This document shows positions 5,876 to 14,408 of a stretch of 26,696 bases of DNA, piece by piece. The stretch lies in contig CAZIGG010000034.1 in NCBI GenBank assembly GCA_964538575.1, forward strand, positions 1 to 26,696, read 5' to 3'. Position 1 is the first letter of the stretch. Each line of letters starts with the position of its first letter. The translations under genes were made by a program, and so were the position numbers. The stretch comes from UBA2336 sp964538575 (GTDB lineage: Bacteria > Bacteroidota > Bacteroidia > Cytophagales > Cyclobacteriaceae). The notes under the pieces were generated by a model, which saw only the letters and a list, made by a program, of their open reading frames with translations, was not told the origin of the DNA and made no database searches.

Positions 5876-7648
5876 TTATTTCAGGGCGTTGCGGAATGAT
5901 TCGCTGGTTTGGTAAGCTGTGAATTCCAGGTCAGATAAAGCAGCTTCTTTGATAGAAGGATCTGCTTTCGCTGCGCTTGTCAGGTTACTTACTACACCGC
6001 TTTCATTCTTCAAACGGGCAGAAGCGATCGCTGCACCGTAATATGCCCACGCATGGTTAGGGTTCAGTTTAGTAGCTTCTCCGAAAGAAGTCAGCGCATT
6101 CTGGTAGTCTTTGTTCAATACTTGTGCAAGGCCTTTGTTGTACAGGTTGTCCGCAGTGTTTGCAGCAGCAGCTTCTGAACTAACAGCAGCGCTGTATCTT
6201 GCCAAAACAATTTCAGCAGAACCTTTCACACCGTTTAAGCCGGCAGCGTTGTCTCCGCTCAGGCCTGAAGCTTTAACTGCGTGATCATAAGCCGCACGTG
6301 CATTGCCTTTCAGCATTTCTACGGAAGCAAGGTTAGCGTGTACTTCCGGAGCTTCCTGGATTTTAGCAGCTACATCAAGCTGAGCTTTTGCTTTGTCGGC
6401 AAGGGCTGCAGCATTTGAAGGATTTTCGATTGCCTGAGCAATATACACTGCACCTAAGTTGTTATAGGCAACCCAGCTGTTTGTTCCTTTTTTAGTAGCG
6501 GCTGTGTAGATCGCTTCCTTTTCTTCCAGCGAAGGAGTTAAGGTAGCAGAGTACAATAATTCTTCAAGTGAAAGTGCATCGGCAGAAGCTGAGCCATTTG
6601 CTACCTGCTTGGATAATACGGCAATTTCAGCATCTGATTTCTTGTCTTTCAGGGTTAAGATCTCAGTCTTAGCTGTTCTTAATTTAGGGTAAACATCCTT
6701 GAACACTTTCTTGTAAGTAGAAAGCTTCTTCATTTGTTTTTCCTGATCTTCGAATGAACCGCCACCGTTGATGATGTTCATGTACTCAGACTTCTGCTCA
6801 GACGTAATGCCTTCATACGTTGCCAGTTCGTTTTTGAAACCGGCCCAGTCCTGTACAACAGGCTTCAGGATAAACTGAATTGAATCAGCTTTCCCTTTGT
6901 AGTCATACTTCTTCATTTGCTGGCGGTAGTACTTTTCAATGGCAGCAGCACGATCCGGAGAAAGTTTGCTATTGATACGTTCAGCACCTTCCGGTGAGTG
7001 AGTACCGGTGATGGTTACGGTGCGGGTTACGTTTTTAGAGGCAATGAATGCATCAAGCTGCTTACCTTTTGAGCTCTTGGTTTCAGATGTTCTGAGAACT
7101 GATCTTCCCTGTTCGAAAATGAAATCAGGGATCACTACCGGAACAAGTTCTTCCTGGTTGTTATATCCGTGTCCTGCAAAAGCAGCGTAAGAAACAGGCT
7201 TCACCAAACGTGATGTTGTGATGATACCGGTCGCCACCTGCATGCGTGGAGTTACTTTTGTTTTCGAGCCTTTTGTGGCAACACCTTCAACTTCAAGCAC
7301 ACCCACGTGCATGGCTGGCTCATAACCGAAAGAGAATTTTTTATTTAGCGAAGGCTGTTCGGTAGAAGAATTAGGATAATCCTCAGCCTTAAACGCTACC
7401 GGATCAAGAGCTTTTTCCTGCTCTCCATACTTATAGAAAGAGTTTACCGTGTAAACTGTGCCTTTCTTAAGCATTTTAACCGGGAGGGTAGCCGACATTT
7501 CGTATGCTACTGTATCGTTATGGAGTTCGAGTGGGTTTGGCGTAACAGTTAAATTCTGCTCTTTGGCCATTTTAACCATCTTTGGCAAGGTACAACCGGC
7601 CATTACAAGGGCTCCAGCGACCAGAAATACATAAACTACTTTTCTCAT
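5876..7648 (-). CDS. Lipoprotein with OmpA-like and TPR domains
   Basis: A 590-residue lipoprotein: signal peptide with lipobox VMAGC (Cys19). A beta-rich N-terminal region is followed at about residues 168-245 by an OmpA-C-like domain (VVIPDFIFEQGRSVLR, then TVTITGTHSPEGAERINSKL and SPDRAAAIEKYY), which in this family binds peptidoglycan. After a charged helical linker, tetratricopeptide-like repeats fill about residues 380-585 (NSWVAYNNLGAVYIAQ, LYNKGLAQVLNKDYQNALTS, NPNHAWAYYGAAIAS). It probably sits at the periplasmic face of the outer membrane as a scaffold between wall and a protein complex. It recalls the OmpA/TPR proteins associated with type IX secretion, but no specific one can be claimed. 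Monocistronic, with terminator at 5824-5855. Confidence 0.75.
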   Translation of the reverse strand: MRKVVYVFLVAGALVMAGCTLPKMVKMAKEQNLTVTPNPLELHNDTVAYEMSATLPVKMLKKGTVYTVNSFYKYGEQEKALDPVAFKAEDYPNSSTEQPSLNKKFSFGYEPAMHVGVLEVEGVATKGSKTKVTPRMQVATGIITTSRLVKPVSYAAFAGHGYNNQEELVPVVIPDFIFEQGRSVLRTSETKSSKGKQLDAFIASKNVTRTVTITGTHSPEGAERINSKLSPDRAAAIEKYYRQQMKKYDYKGKADSIQFILKPVVQDWAGFKNELATYEGITSEQKSEYMNIINGGGSFEDQEKQMKKLSTYKKVFKDVYPKLRTAKTEILTLKDKKSDAEIAVLSKQVANGSASADALSLEELLYSATLTPSLEEKEAIYTAATKKGTNSWVAYNNLGAVYIAQAIENPSNAAALADKAKAQLDVAAKIQEAPEVHANLASVEMLKGNARAAYDHAVKASGLSGDNAAGLNGVKGSAEIVLARYSAAVSSEAAAANTADNLYNKGLAQVLNKDYQNALTSFGEATKLNPNHAWAYYGAAIASARLKNESGVVSNLTSAAKADPSIKEAALSDLEFTAYQTSESFRNALK

Positions 7649-7683
7649 TGGATTTTAATTTGGTTGACTTTAATTGGAGGTAG

Positions 7684-7714
7684 TAAAACTACGCTTATAT
7701 CATTTTTTTTGCAA
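7684..7714 (-). promoter_or_regulatory. Candidate promoter of the OmpA/TPR lipoprotein gene
   Basis: On the minus strand TTG (7714-7712) is followed after 20 nt by TAGTTTTA (7691-7684), one mismatch from the Bacteroidota -7 consensus TAnnTTTG at near-normal spacing. The implied leader to the start at 7648 is about 30 nt. Confidence 0.4.
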
Positions 7715-7749
7715 TTATAGTCAAAAAATAAAGATTTTGACCTGAGGTT

Positions 7750-7788
7750 AAGGTTTAGGCGAACCTTATATTTGTAAACGTACGTTTA
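7750..7788 (+). promoter_or_regulatory. Promoter with flanking palindromes for the PspC-domain gene
   Basis: TATATTTG (7767-7774) exactly matches the Bacteroidota -7 consensus TAnnTTTG. It is directly followed by a perfect 14-bp palindrome TAAACGTACGTTTA (7775-7788), which would cover the transcription start, and preceded by inverted arms AAGGTT/AACCTT (7750-7755, 7762-7767). No good -33 TTG is found at the usual distance, so the promoter may need an activator. The palindrome is a good operator candidate. Confidence 0.5.
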
Positions 7789-7839
7789 GGTCGTTGAACT
7801 ACCGTATTTTTAAGACGAGAGGGCATAAATACTGTGAAA

Positions 7840-8058
7840 ATGATAGATAAAATCCAGTTTTTCTTTGAACGAAACGCATTTGGCGTGTGCAACCGGCTCG
7901 GTGAACTGATGGGAATAGCCACCTCAAACATCCGGTTATTTTTTATTTATGCTTCGTTTCTCACGCTCGGCTCGCCCGTACTGATCTACCTGGCGCTGGC
8001 ATTTATCATGAACATCCGGAAGTATCTGCGCAAGCGTAACCCGATCTGGGATTATTAA
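7840..8058 (+). CDS. PspC-domain membrane protein
   Basis: A 72-residue protein matching the PspC domain (phage shock protein C type): a short N-terminal amphipathic part with NAFGVCNRLGELMGIATSNIRL, where usual members read GVCgGlaeyfgid...RL, then one or two membrane-spanning stretches (LFFIYASFLTLGSPVLIYLA, LAFIM) and a basic cytoplasmic tail KYLRKRNP. Such proteins sit in the inner membrane and take part in envelope-stress signalling; here no other psp genes are nearby. The ATG at 7840 is chosen; a GTG two codons upstream (7834) is equally possible. The stop codon overlaps the convergent glycosyltransferase stop by 4 bp. Confidence 0.8.
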   Translation: MIDKIQFFFERNAFGVCNRLGELMGIATSNIRLFFIYASFLTLGSPVLIYLALAFIMNIRKYLRKRNPIWDY

Positions 8059-9059
8059 TCAACCTTTATCCGGTTCTTTTTAAGAACAAAATGATCCCAA
8101 AGAATGGATCCTGAATAAATGTTCCGGTCGGTGAACGGATATTTTTTGAGCGCCCTTCGCTTCGCCCTGTTCTTACCTGATTTTTTAACGAAATGATAAT
8201 GTGCCCGAAGCACAGCGCGTGCATCGTCAGCCTTTCCTGAAAGTAAAAACGTTAACGCAGCAACATAGTCGAGCAAAATCCGGAGGGGTAACTTCCAAAA
8301 CAGCTCGCCTGTACTCCAATGCTTATACACTAAGCTTAATCCATTACGGAAATTGTAATAGGTTTTACGGGGATTTGCTCTTGAAAGTGTTCCTGCGCCT
8401 ACATGGTACACCGCGCTTGCTCCACAATAAAAAACTTTGTGCCCGGTACGTTGAATTTTCCAGCACAAGTCGATTTCTTCCATGTGGGCAAAAAAATCTT
8501 CATCAAGGCCTTCCATCTCGTGGTATACTTTTGACCGGATTACAAAACAAGCTCCTGTAGCCCAAAAGATTTCGCGCCCATCGTTGTACTGACCCAGATC
8601 TTTTTCAGTTACATTAAATACTCTTCCCCGGCAAAACGGGTAGCCTAATGAATCAATGAATCCGCCTGCAGCGCCTGCGTATTCAAAATGATCTTTTTCG
8701 TTGTAGGCCAGGATTTTCGGCTGCGCGGCCGCGATCTCCGGGTTTTCGTCAAGCAGATTAATAATCGGAGTCAGCCAGTCAGGCGTTACTTCAACATCTG
8801 AATTCAATAAAACATAATACTCAGCATCAACTTGCTTCAGGGCGCGATTGTAGCCGCCACAAAACCCATAGTTGTTGCCAAGCTGGATCAATTCAACCAC
8901 TGGAAATTTTTGTGTAAGCACATCAACCGACAGATCGGTAGAGCCGTTATCCGCTACGATGATTTTTGCATCACCCGAATGTGCCAGCACGGACGGCAGA
9001 AACTCCCGAAGAAATTTCTCTCCGTTATAGTTCAGGATAACAACAGCTATCTTAATCAA
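8055..9059 (-). CDS. Glycosyltransferase family 2
   Basis: A 334-residue GT-A fold glycosyltransferase. The nucleotide-binding start IAVVILNYNGEKFLREFLPSV and IVADNGSTD are clear; the metal-binding motif is in LLNSDVEVTPDWL, and the catalytic region is FFAHMEEIDLCWKIQRTG. The family is close to rhamnosyltransferase-like WbbL proteins, which transfer a sugar from a nucleotide donor onto a lipid-linked glycan. The C-terminal part has a possible membrane-associated helix (LRILLDYVAALTFLLSG) and a basic tail. It is the last gene of the minus-strand run, 30 bp after ybaB. Donor and acceptor are unknown. Confidence 0.88.
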   Translation of the reverse strand: MIKIAVVILNYNGEKFLREFLPSVLAHSGDAKIIVADNGSTDLSVDVLTQKFPVVELIQLGNNYGFCGGYNRALKQVDAEYYVLLNSDVEVTPDWLTPIINLLDENPEIAAAQPKILAYNEKDHFEYAGAAGGFIDSLGYPFCRGRVFNVTEKDLGQYNDGREIFWATGACFVIRSKVYHEMEGLDEDFFAHMEEIDLCWKIQRTGHKVFYCGASAVYHVGAGTLSRANPRKTYYNFRNGLSLVYKHWSTGELFWKLPLRILLDYVAALTFLLSGKADDARAVLRAHYHFVKKSGKNRAKRRALKKYPFTDRNIYSGSILWDHFVLKKNRIKVD

Positions 9060-9089
9060 TTGAAGATAAATTGATAAAAATCTAAAATC

Positions 9090-9428
9090 TTATTGTCCCA
9101 TCAAACTCCCAAGATCCATGCCCGGAATGTTAGGAATAAGTCCTTCTGTACTTTTGCGCATCGCTTCTTTCGCCAGTCCGTCCGCTTCATCAGAAGCTTT
9201 GTTTACTGCTGCGACCACGAGATCCTGGATTAATACTTTATCATCGGCCTTTAGAATAGTGGGATCGATGTCAAGCGCGATAAGTTGTTTCTTCCCGTTC
9301 ACGGTTGCCTTCACCATACCGCCACCGGATTCACCACTGGCTGATATGTTTACGAGGTTGTCCTGGGCTTCTTTTATGCGGGCCTGTACCTCTTTCATCT
9401 TGCCCATCATTTTCATCATGTCGAACAT
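9090..9428 (-). CDS. ybaB: YbaB/EbfC family nucleoid-associated protein
   Basis: A 112-residue protein with the YbaB/EbfC layout: a Met-rich helical start (MFDMMKMMGKMKEVQARIKE), a beta-sheet centre (SGGGMVKATVNGKKQLIALDIDP) and a second long helix (DLVVAAVNKASDEADGLAKEAM) ending in a Gly/Met-rich tail (IPGMDLGSLMGQ). Family members are dimeric DNA-binding proteins often found near recR and dnaX; here it is instead between a type-B-sorted surface protein and a glycosyltransferase. Length and sequence are typical, with high confidence for family and less for any specific role. Confidence 0.92.
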   Translation of the reverse strand: MFDMMKMMGKMKEVQARIKEAQDNLVNISASGESGGGMVKATVNGKKQLIALDIDPTILKADDKVLIQDLVVAAVNKASDEADGLAKEAMRKSTEGLIPNIPGMDLGSLMGQ

Positions 9429-9480
9429 ATGCGTGAATTTTTTATAGATAGCTGAATGCCGTGCAAGTTACGCTTTATCA

Positions 9481-11382
9481 TTATTTTTTGCGAAGCAGCA
9501 CAACCGAGCCATCCCGTTTGTATGTTTTGCCAGTCTTGTCCCGCAGGGTTGCCGTAAAGGTGTAGGTGCCTTCCGGCTGAGGCTGGCCGTTAAATTCTCC
9601 GTTCCAGCCTTTCAGCAGGTCGGTGGTGGTGAAGATCATTTCCCCCCAGCGATTGAAAATTTTCATTTCAAAGCTGGCGATAAATTCTTCGGTAACGAAA
9701 ACCTTAAATGTTTCGTTTTCGGTGGGACCTTGCCTGTCAGGGGTAAAAGCTTTCGGATACGCAAAACGCAGGCTCCGGATAGCATTCACTTCATTGGAAA
9801 CAGATTCTTCATTAACGGCATTATTCGGTATTGCTCGGACTACATAATAGTAACCCTGATCGGTAAGATCAGCATCGGTATAGGTTATTGCGGTTCCAAC
9901 GGCAAACGTTTCAAGCAGGGTGTGCTGCAAGTCGTACTTATCAAGCTCATAGTGATCAACGCCAGTTGCCCAGCCGGTGTATGAGGTCCACGTCAGAATA
10001 ATCTCGTTATTACTGTTGGTGCTGTAGCGAAGAATAACCGGGCAAGCTGCAATGCCGGGATTGCTCGTGTTTCCGCAGGCATCGATGTAATCGATCCGGT
10101 AGCAGTATTGATTGGAAATTTGATAATCCGTATCCGTGAATGTGGGAGTTATGATTCCGCTTCCCAACGGATTGAATGAACCGCCATTGGACTGCCTGAA
10201 TATTGAATAATTCTCCGCCTGGAAAACTGCGTCTGGTTGCCACGTTAATTCAACACTAGTTCCATTAACTACACTGCTTACATTGGCGATAGCCGTGGGA
10301 ATATCAGTCGAAATCGCGGTAACGCATCGGGTTGTTGAGCGGCTGTTAGCAGCTACATAATTTATGATCACCTGGTAGCAATACTCGGTTCCGCAAACAA
10401 CATTCGTATCAGTAAAAGATGTAAGTGCTGTTGTTGTAAGCAAGACTCCGTCACGGTTGATTGTAAAATTTACAATGCCGGCAGCGGATGTTGCCCACGT
10501 AAGATTGTTGGCATTGTTCACGGCATTTACAGCAAGGTCGGCACTGCAAATAACAGATGAGTAGGCAGGAGTACCCCCTATACACGGATTGACCCTGCCA
10601 AGCCGGAAACAGTAAAAATTATCATCGGTGTTAAGTCCGGGTACCGTTGCCGTGTTTACATCCAGGAGATTTCCAAGATTACTGAAAGCTCCACCGTTTA
10701 CACTCATCTCAAGCCTGTACAGAACATTTTGCTGCGTGGTCATTTCAAGATCGATAACCGAACTGCTGGTAATAATAAGCTGATCAATGGACGGAATTGG
10801 AGGAGCAGCCGCTGAAACAACAACAAACTTGTTGGCGGGGGGTGTACAGTTATCGGCTGAGTTTGTATTTTTTCCTCTAACGGAGATGGTTTTGGTTCCG
10901 GCTGATCCAAACGTATGATTTACAGGCAGTGAACCCCTCGGCACTTCAACTTCGGGAGTTGCGTCATTATAATTGATGATGTACGAATCGTAATTGGTGT
11001 CCGTGACATGTACTTGTAGTTGATTAGCCGAGCAGGTGTAAACATTAAAAGTTGGTTGTACGTTTGGGAAAACAACAATCTGAATATCATCGAAACCTGT
11101 GCCCTGATAAAGTACGGAAAGCGTATAGGTACCGGGCTGTGTGTAGGTATGCGTAAACTGATTTTGCTGTTCAGCAGATCCGTCCCCCCAATTCATATCG
11201 CAGGGTTGTCCCGCATCACATTTTAAGGGAATAACAAGATCAGTCCGCACTATGGTTACGGTTAAAGGCGCACATCCTTGTACCTCATCCATTTCAAATC
11301 TTCCCAGACGACTGATTTTACTTTGCGCTAACGCAACCGTTGAAATACTGAAAAGTAAAAGAAAAAGAAGCCTGCTTTTCAT
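9481..11382 (-). CDS. Secreted multidomain protein with type IX secretion type B sorting domain
   Basis: A 633-residue protein with a Sec signal peptide (residues 1-19, ending ALA before Q). PKD-type domains follow (about 25-190, with MNWGDGSAEQQNQFTHTY and GTYTLSV), then fibronectin-III-like repeats (about 195-535, with LTWQPDAVFQAENYSIFRQ, NQYCYRIDYIDACGN, and LTWTSYTGWATGVDHYEL). The C-terminal ~95 residues are a gliding-motility-associated (CHU_C) domain: YPKAFTPDRQGPTENETFKV, MKIFNRWGEMIFTT, GWNGEFNGQPQPEGTYTF, VVLLRKK. It is therefore predicted to be exported by the type IX system and fixed to the cell surface; its role may be adhesion or scaffolding. Its ATG overlaps the hutH stop (ATGA), indicating translational coupling. 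Confidence 0.88.
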   Translation of the reverse strand: MKSRLLFLLLFSISTVALAQSKISRLGRFEMDEVQGCAPLTVTIVRTDLVIPLKCDAGQPCDMNWGDGSAEQQNQFTHTYTQPGTYTLSVLYQGTGFDDIQIVVFPNVQPTFNVYTCSANQLQVHVTDTNYDSYIINYNDATPEVEVPRGSLPVNHTFGSAGTKTISVRGKNTNSADNCTPPANKFVVVSAAAPPIPSIDQLIITSSSVIDLEMTTQQNVLYRLEMSVNGGAFSNLGNLLDVNTATVPGLNTDDNFYCFRLGRVNPCIGGTPAYSSVICSADLAVNAVNNANNLTWATSAAGIVNFTINRDGVLLTTTALTSFTDTNVVCGTEYCYQVIINYVAANSRSTTRCVTAISTDIPTAIANVSSVVNGTSVELTWQPDAVFQAENYSIFRQSNGGSFNPLGSGIITPTFTDTDYQISNQYCYRIDYIDACGNTSNPGIAACPVILRYSTNSNNEIILTWTSYTGWATGVDHYELDKYDLQHTLLETFAVGTAITYTDADLTDQGYYYVVRAIPNNAVNEESVSNEVNAIRSLRFAYPKAFTPDRQGPTENETFKVFVTEEFIASFEMKIFNRWGEMIFTTTDLLKGWNGEFNGQPQPEGTYTFTATLRDKTGKTYKRDGSVVLLRKK

Positions 11383-12869
11383 GCCAGCGCAAATTCGCGG
11401 ATAAATACTTCTGCCTTCTTCATGTCGTTGTGGAGTACGCGGTCTTCCTCTATAAACGATACGCTTTCGCGGAAAGTATTAACAAAAGTATCCAGTGCAG
11501 GAGAAGTTTTTAACGGCTTCCGGAACGCAATGGCCTGTGCAGCGGTAAGCAATTCGATGGCTAAAATTGAATAGACATTATTCACAACCCGGTAAGCTTT
11601 CGTGGCTGCATTTGCGCCCATGCTTACATGATCTTCCTGCCCGTTGGAAGAAACAATTGAATCAACGGATGCGGGCGTGCAAAGCTGTTTGTTCTGACTT
11701 ACCAGTGAGGCGGCCGTGTATTGCGGAATCATCATACCCGAATTAATACCCGGATTGGCCACAAGGTAATTCGGAAGGTCGCGCGAGCCGCTGATGAGCT
11801 GGTAGGTTCTGCGTTCAGAGATATTGCCAAGTTCCGCTAACGCGATTGCCAGAAAATCAAGCGATAAGGCTAACGGTTGTCCGTGGAAATTACCGCCTGA
11901 AATGATCAGATCGTCATCCGGGAAAATATTTGGATTATCGGTTACGCTGTTAACTTCGGTGAGTACAACGTTTGTAACATGTTCAATCGCATCCAGACTT
12001 GCGCCATGTACCTGCGGGATGCAGCGGAAAGAATACGGGTCCTGAACGTGTTTTTTATTCTGCTTGATGAGCTGACTGCCTGTCAATAAATTTTCAATTT
12101 CCTGGGCTACGAATACCTGGCCTTTTTGCGGCCGGATCAGGTGAACGTACTTCATGAAAGGCTCTATCCGTCCGTCAAACGCATCGAGCGAAAGCGCTCC
12201 GATCATGTTGGCCAGCCTGATGATGCGGTGTGCGTGCAATGTACACCAGACACCGTATGCATTCATGAACTGCGTTCCGTTTAATAACGCCAGACCTTCT
12301 TTTGATTTAAGATGGATTGAATCCCAGCCGAATTTTTTGTTCAACTCAGCTCCTGTTACGGTTTGGTCAGAAATTTTGGCTTCACCCAATCCGATCAGTG
12401 GTAATGAAAGATGGGCCAGCGGAGCAAGGTCACCGGAAGCGCCCAATGATCCCATTTCATACACAACCGGGAAGATGTTGTTGTTGAAATAATCCGCTAA
12501 CCGCTGAACAGTATCGACTTGTACGCCTGAATAACCATAAGAGAGCGACTGAACTTTTAAGAAGAGCATCAACCGAACAATTTCATTCGGGATTTCAGGC
12601 CCCGTTCCGCAGGCATGCGACTTGACTAAATTCTCCTGTAACTTTTCAAGGTCGTTAGGTGAGATGTTCTTGTTATACAATGAACCGAATCCGGTATTGA
12701 TGCCATAAATGGGTTGCGTTGCATGCTTAGCCTTATCATCCAGGTACGTGCGGCAGCGTTGAATTTTTTCTTTTGCGCTCGCGGAAAGCTCAAGCTTTAC
12801 AGCATTGTTAAGAATGGCCGACAGGTCTTTCAGCGTCAGCATTTTTTCTGAAATGGAATGCGTGGCCAT
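11379..12869 (-). CDS. hutH: Histidine ammonia-lyase
   Basis: A 496-residue cytoplasmic enzyme that deaminates L-histidine to urocanate, the first step of histidine breakdown. The MIO cofactor forms from Ala144-Ser145-Gly146 in GSLGASGDLAPLAH. Other landmarks: YGINTGFGSLYNK, NLVKSHACGTGPEI (His85 of SHA favours histidine over phenylalanine as substrate), GLALLNGTQ, VHGASLDAIEH, SVTDNPNIFPDD, SGGNFHGQPLALSLDFLAIA and QEDHVSMG. Length is normal. The start codon directly follows the hisS stop (TAG-ATG on the minus strand), and its own stop overlaps the next start. The rest of the hut pathway (hutU, hutI, hutG) is not in the window. Confidence 0.93.
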   Translation of the reverse strand: MATHSISEKMLTLKDLSAILNNAVKLELSASAKEKIQRCRTYLDDKAKHATQPIYGINTGFGSLYNKNISPNDLEKLQENLVKSHACGTGPEIPNEIVRLMLFLKVQSLSYGYSGVQVDTVQRLADYFNNNIFPVVYEMGSLGASGDLAPLAHLSLPLIGLGEAKISDQTVTGAELNKKFGWDSIHLKSKEGLALLNGTQFMNAYGVWCTLHAHRIIRLANMIGALSLDAFDGRIEPFMKYVHLIRPQKGQVFVAQEIENLLTGSQLIKQNKKHVQDPYSFRCIPQVHGASLDAIEHVTNVVLTEVNSVTDNPNIFPDDDLIISGGNFHGQPLALSLDFLAIALAELGNISERRTYQLISGSRDLPNYLVANPGINSGMMIPQYTAASLVSQNKQLCTPASVDSIVSSNGQEDHVSMGANAATKAYRVVNNVYSILAIELLTAAQAIAFRKPLKTSPALDTFVNTFRESVSFIEEDRVLHNDMKKAEVFIREFALA

Positions 12870-14249
12870 CTATGCTTTCAGTTTCTGAATGATCTGCTGT
12901 ACGGTGAGCTTTTCCTGATCCCCGGTTTCCATGTTCTTGAAAGTGAGGAAACCGTTTTTTGTTTCTTCCGAACCAATCACAATCGCATAAGGGATCATTT
13001 TTTTGTTCGCGTAATCGAGTTGCTTTTTCATTTTAGCCTGGTCGGGATAAACTTCTGCCGAAATACCGGCTGCGCGTAATGCGCTCAGTTCTTTTAAGCC
13101 AAAGCGCTGCGTTTCTTCATCGAAGTGGCAAATCAGGATTTTGGTAGTTGCCCGGGCTTCTTTCGGAAAGAGGTTTAGTTCTTCCATCGCATCGTACAAC
13201 CGGTCAACACCAAACGAAAAGCCCACACCCGGAAGATTTGTTTTATCGTCAAACGCGGCTGTTAAGTTGTCATACCGACCACCACCGCTTACGCTGCCAA
13301 TCGATACATTATTGATCTTCACTTCAAAGATGCAGCCGGTGTAATAGCTTAAGCCCCGCGCTAATGCGATGTCAAACTCCACACGCTTGTCATCGCTGTT
13401 GTAATCTCTGAGCAAACGTAGTACCGTGCTAAGCTGACCCACGCCTTTATCACCAGCCTCTGATTTTGTAAACGTATCATTCAGGAAAACTATTTTTTGC
13501 GAAGTGGTTCCCTGGAAATTCAGGATATCAAAAACAGTTTTAATACTTTTTTCGCTGAAACCTTTGCCCAGCAATTCCTCCTTTACTTTTTCTTCTCCGA
13601 TCTTATCCAGCTTGTCAATGGCAACAAATAAAGCGGATTGATTTTCTTTCGCACCTGCTAATTCGGCTAAGCCGGTCAATACTCCGCGGTGATTGATCTT
13701 GATGGTATAGTCTTCAATCTTCAGTGATTGAAATACTTCACGGATCATTAAAATGATCTCGGCTTCGCAGGTAAGTGAATCCGTACCCACTACATCGGCA
13801 TCACACTGGTAGAACTCGCGGTAGCGGCCTTTCTGCGGCCGGTCAGCGCGCCACACGGGTTGGATCTGGTAGCGCTTGAAAGGAGAGGAGATTTCGTGCT
13901 TGTTCATCACCACGTAGCGCGCAAACGGAACGGTGAGATCGTAGCGGAGGCCTTTTTCGGAAATATCTGAAGTTATGAGCTTCGAGTTTTTAGCCTCGAG
14001 CTTCGAATTATCTACATCTTTAAGAAAATCACCAGAGTTAAGAACCTTAAACAACAACTGATCACCTTCATCCCCGTACTTCCCCGTCAAAGTCGAAAGA
14101 TTTTCCATAGCCGGAGTCTCCAGGGGCTGGAAGCCGAACTTCTGAAACACCTTCCTGATCGCATCCAGGATGTACTGGCGTTTTGCCATCACGGCAGGGC
14201 CAAAATCACGGGTTCCTTTGGGCAAAGTTGGTTTCTCCTGTCTTTCCAT
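12870..14249 (-). CDS. hisS: Histidyl-tRNA synthetase
   Basis: A 459-residue class II aminoacyl-tRNA synthetase that charges tRNA-His. It starts LPKGTRDFGPAVMAKRQYIL. Motif 2 is in RYQIQPVWRADRPQKGRYREFYQCDAD, histidine-binding motif ALARGLSYYTGCIFEV, and motif 3 GVGFSFGVDRLYDAM; the C-terminal anticodon-binding domain includes ICHFDEETQRF and YAIVIGSEE. A variable loop at about residues 75-100 (NSKLEAKNSKL) is encoded by short direct repeats. It is first in a run hisS-hutH-surface protein, with no gap before hutH. The start at 14249 has no competing in-frame ATG nearby and fits the family start. Confidence 0.95.
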   Translation of the reverse strand: MERQEKPTLPKGTRDFGPAVMAKRQYILDAIRKVFQKFGFQPLETPAMENLSTLTGKYGDEGDQLLFKVLNSGDFLKDVDNSKLEAKNSKLITSDISEKGLRYDLTVPFARYVVMNKHEISSPFKRYQIQPVWRADRPQKGRYREFYQCDADVVGTDSLTCEAEIILMIREVFQSLKIEDYTIKINHRGVLTGLAELAGAKENQSALFVAIDKLDKIGEEKVKEELLGKGFSEKSIKTVFDILNFQGTTSQKIVFLNDTFTKSEAGDKGVGQLSTVLRLLRDYNSDDKRVEFDIALARGLSYYTGCIFEVKINNVSIGSVSGGGRYDNLTAAFDDKTNLPGVGFSFGVDRLYDAMEELNLFPKEARATTKILICHFDEETQRFGLKELSALRAAGISAEVYPDQAKMKKQLDYANKKMIPYAIVIGSEETKNGFLTFKNMETGDQEKLTVQQIIQKLKA

Positions 14250-14356
14250 ACGACTTGCAATATCATTATTTTCGGCTTGGATTCATGGATTTTAGGATAT
14301 TCGGGACGATTTTTCGTGTGTTGCGTATGATTTACGCGATAATGTTGCGTTTTGGA

Positions 14357-14387
14357 TTGTAAAATCCACGAAACTTCCGCATTTTTG
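14357..14387 (+). promoter_or_regulatory. Candidate promoter of the small basic protein gene
   Basis: TTG (14357-14359) and CATTTTTG (14380-14387) are separated by 20 nt; the second matches TAnnTTTG except at its first base. The implied leader to the ATG at 14409 is about 15-20 nt. It lies in the 159-bp divergent spacer between hisS and this gene. Confidence 0.4.
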
Positions 14388-14408
14388 CGCCCTCAAAATA
14401 GCAGAGTC

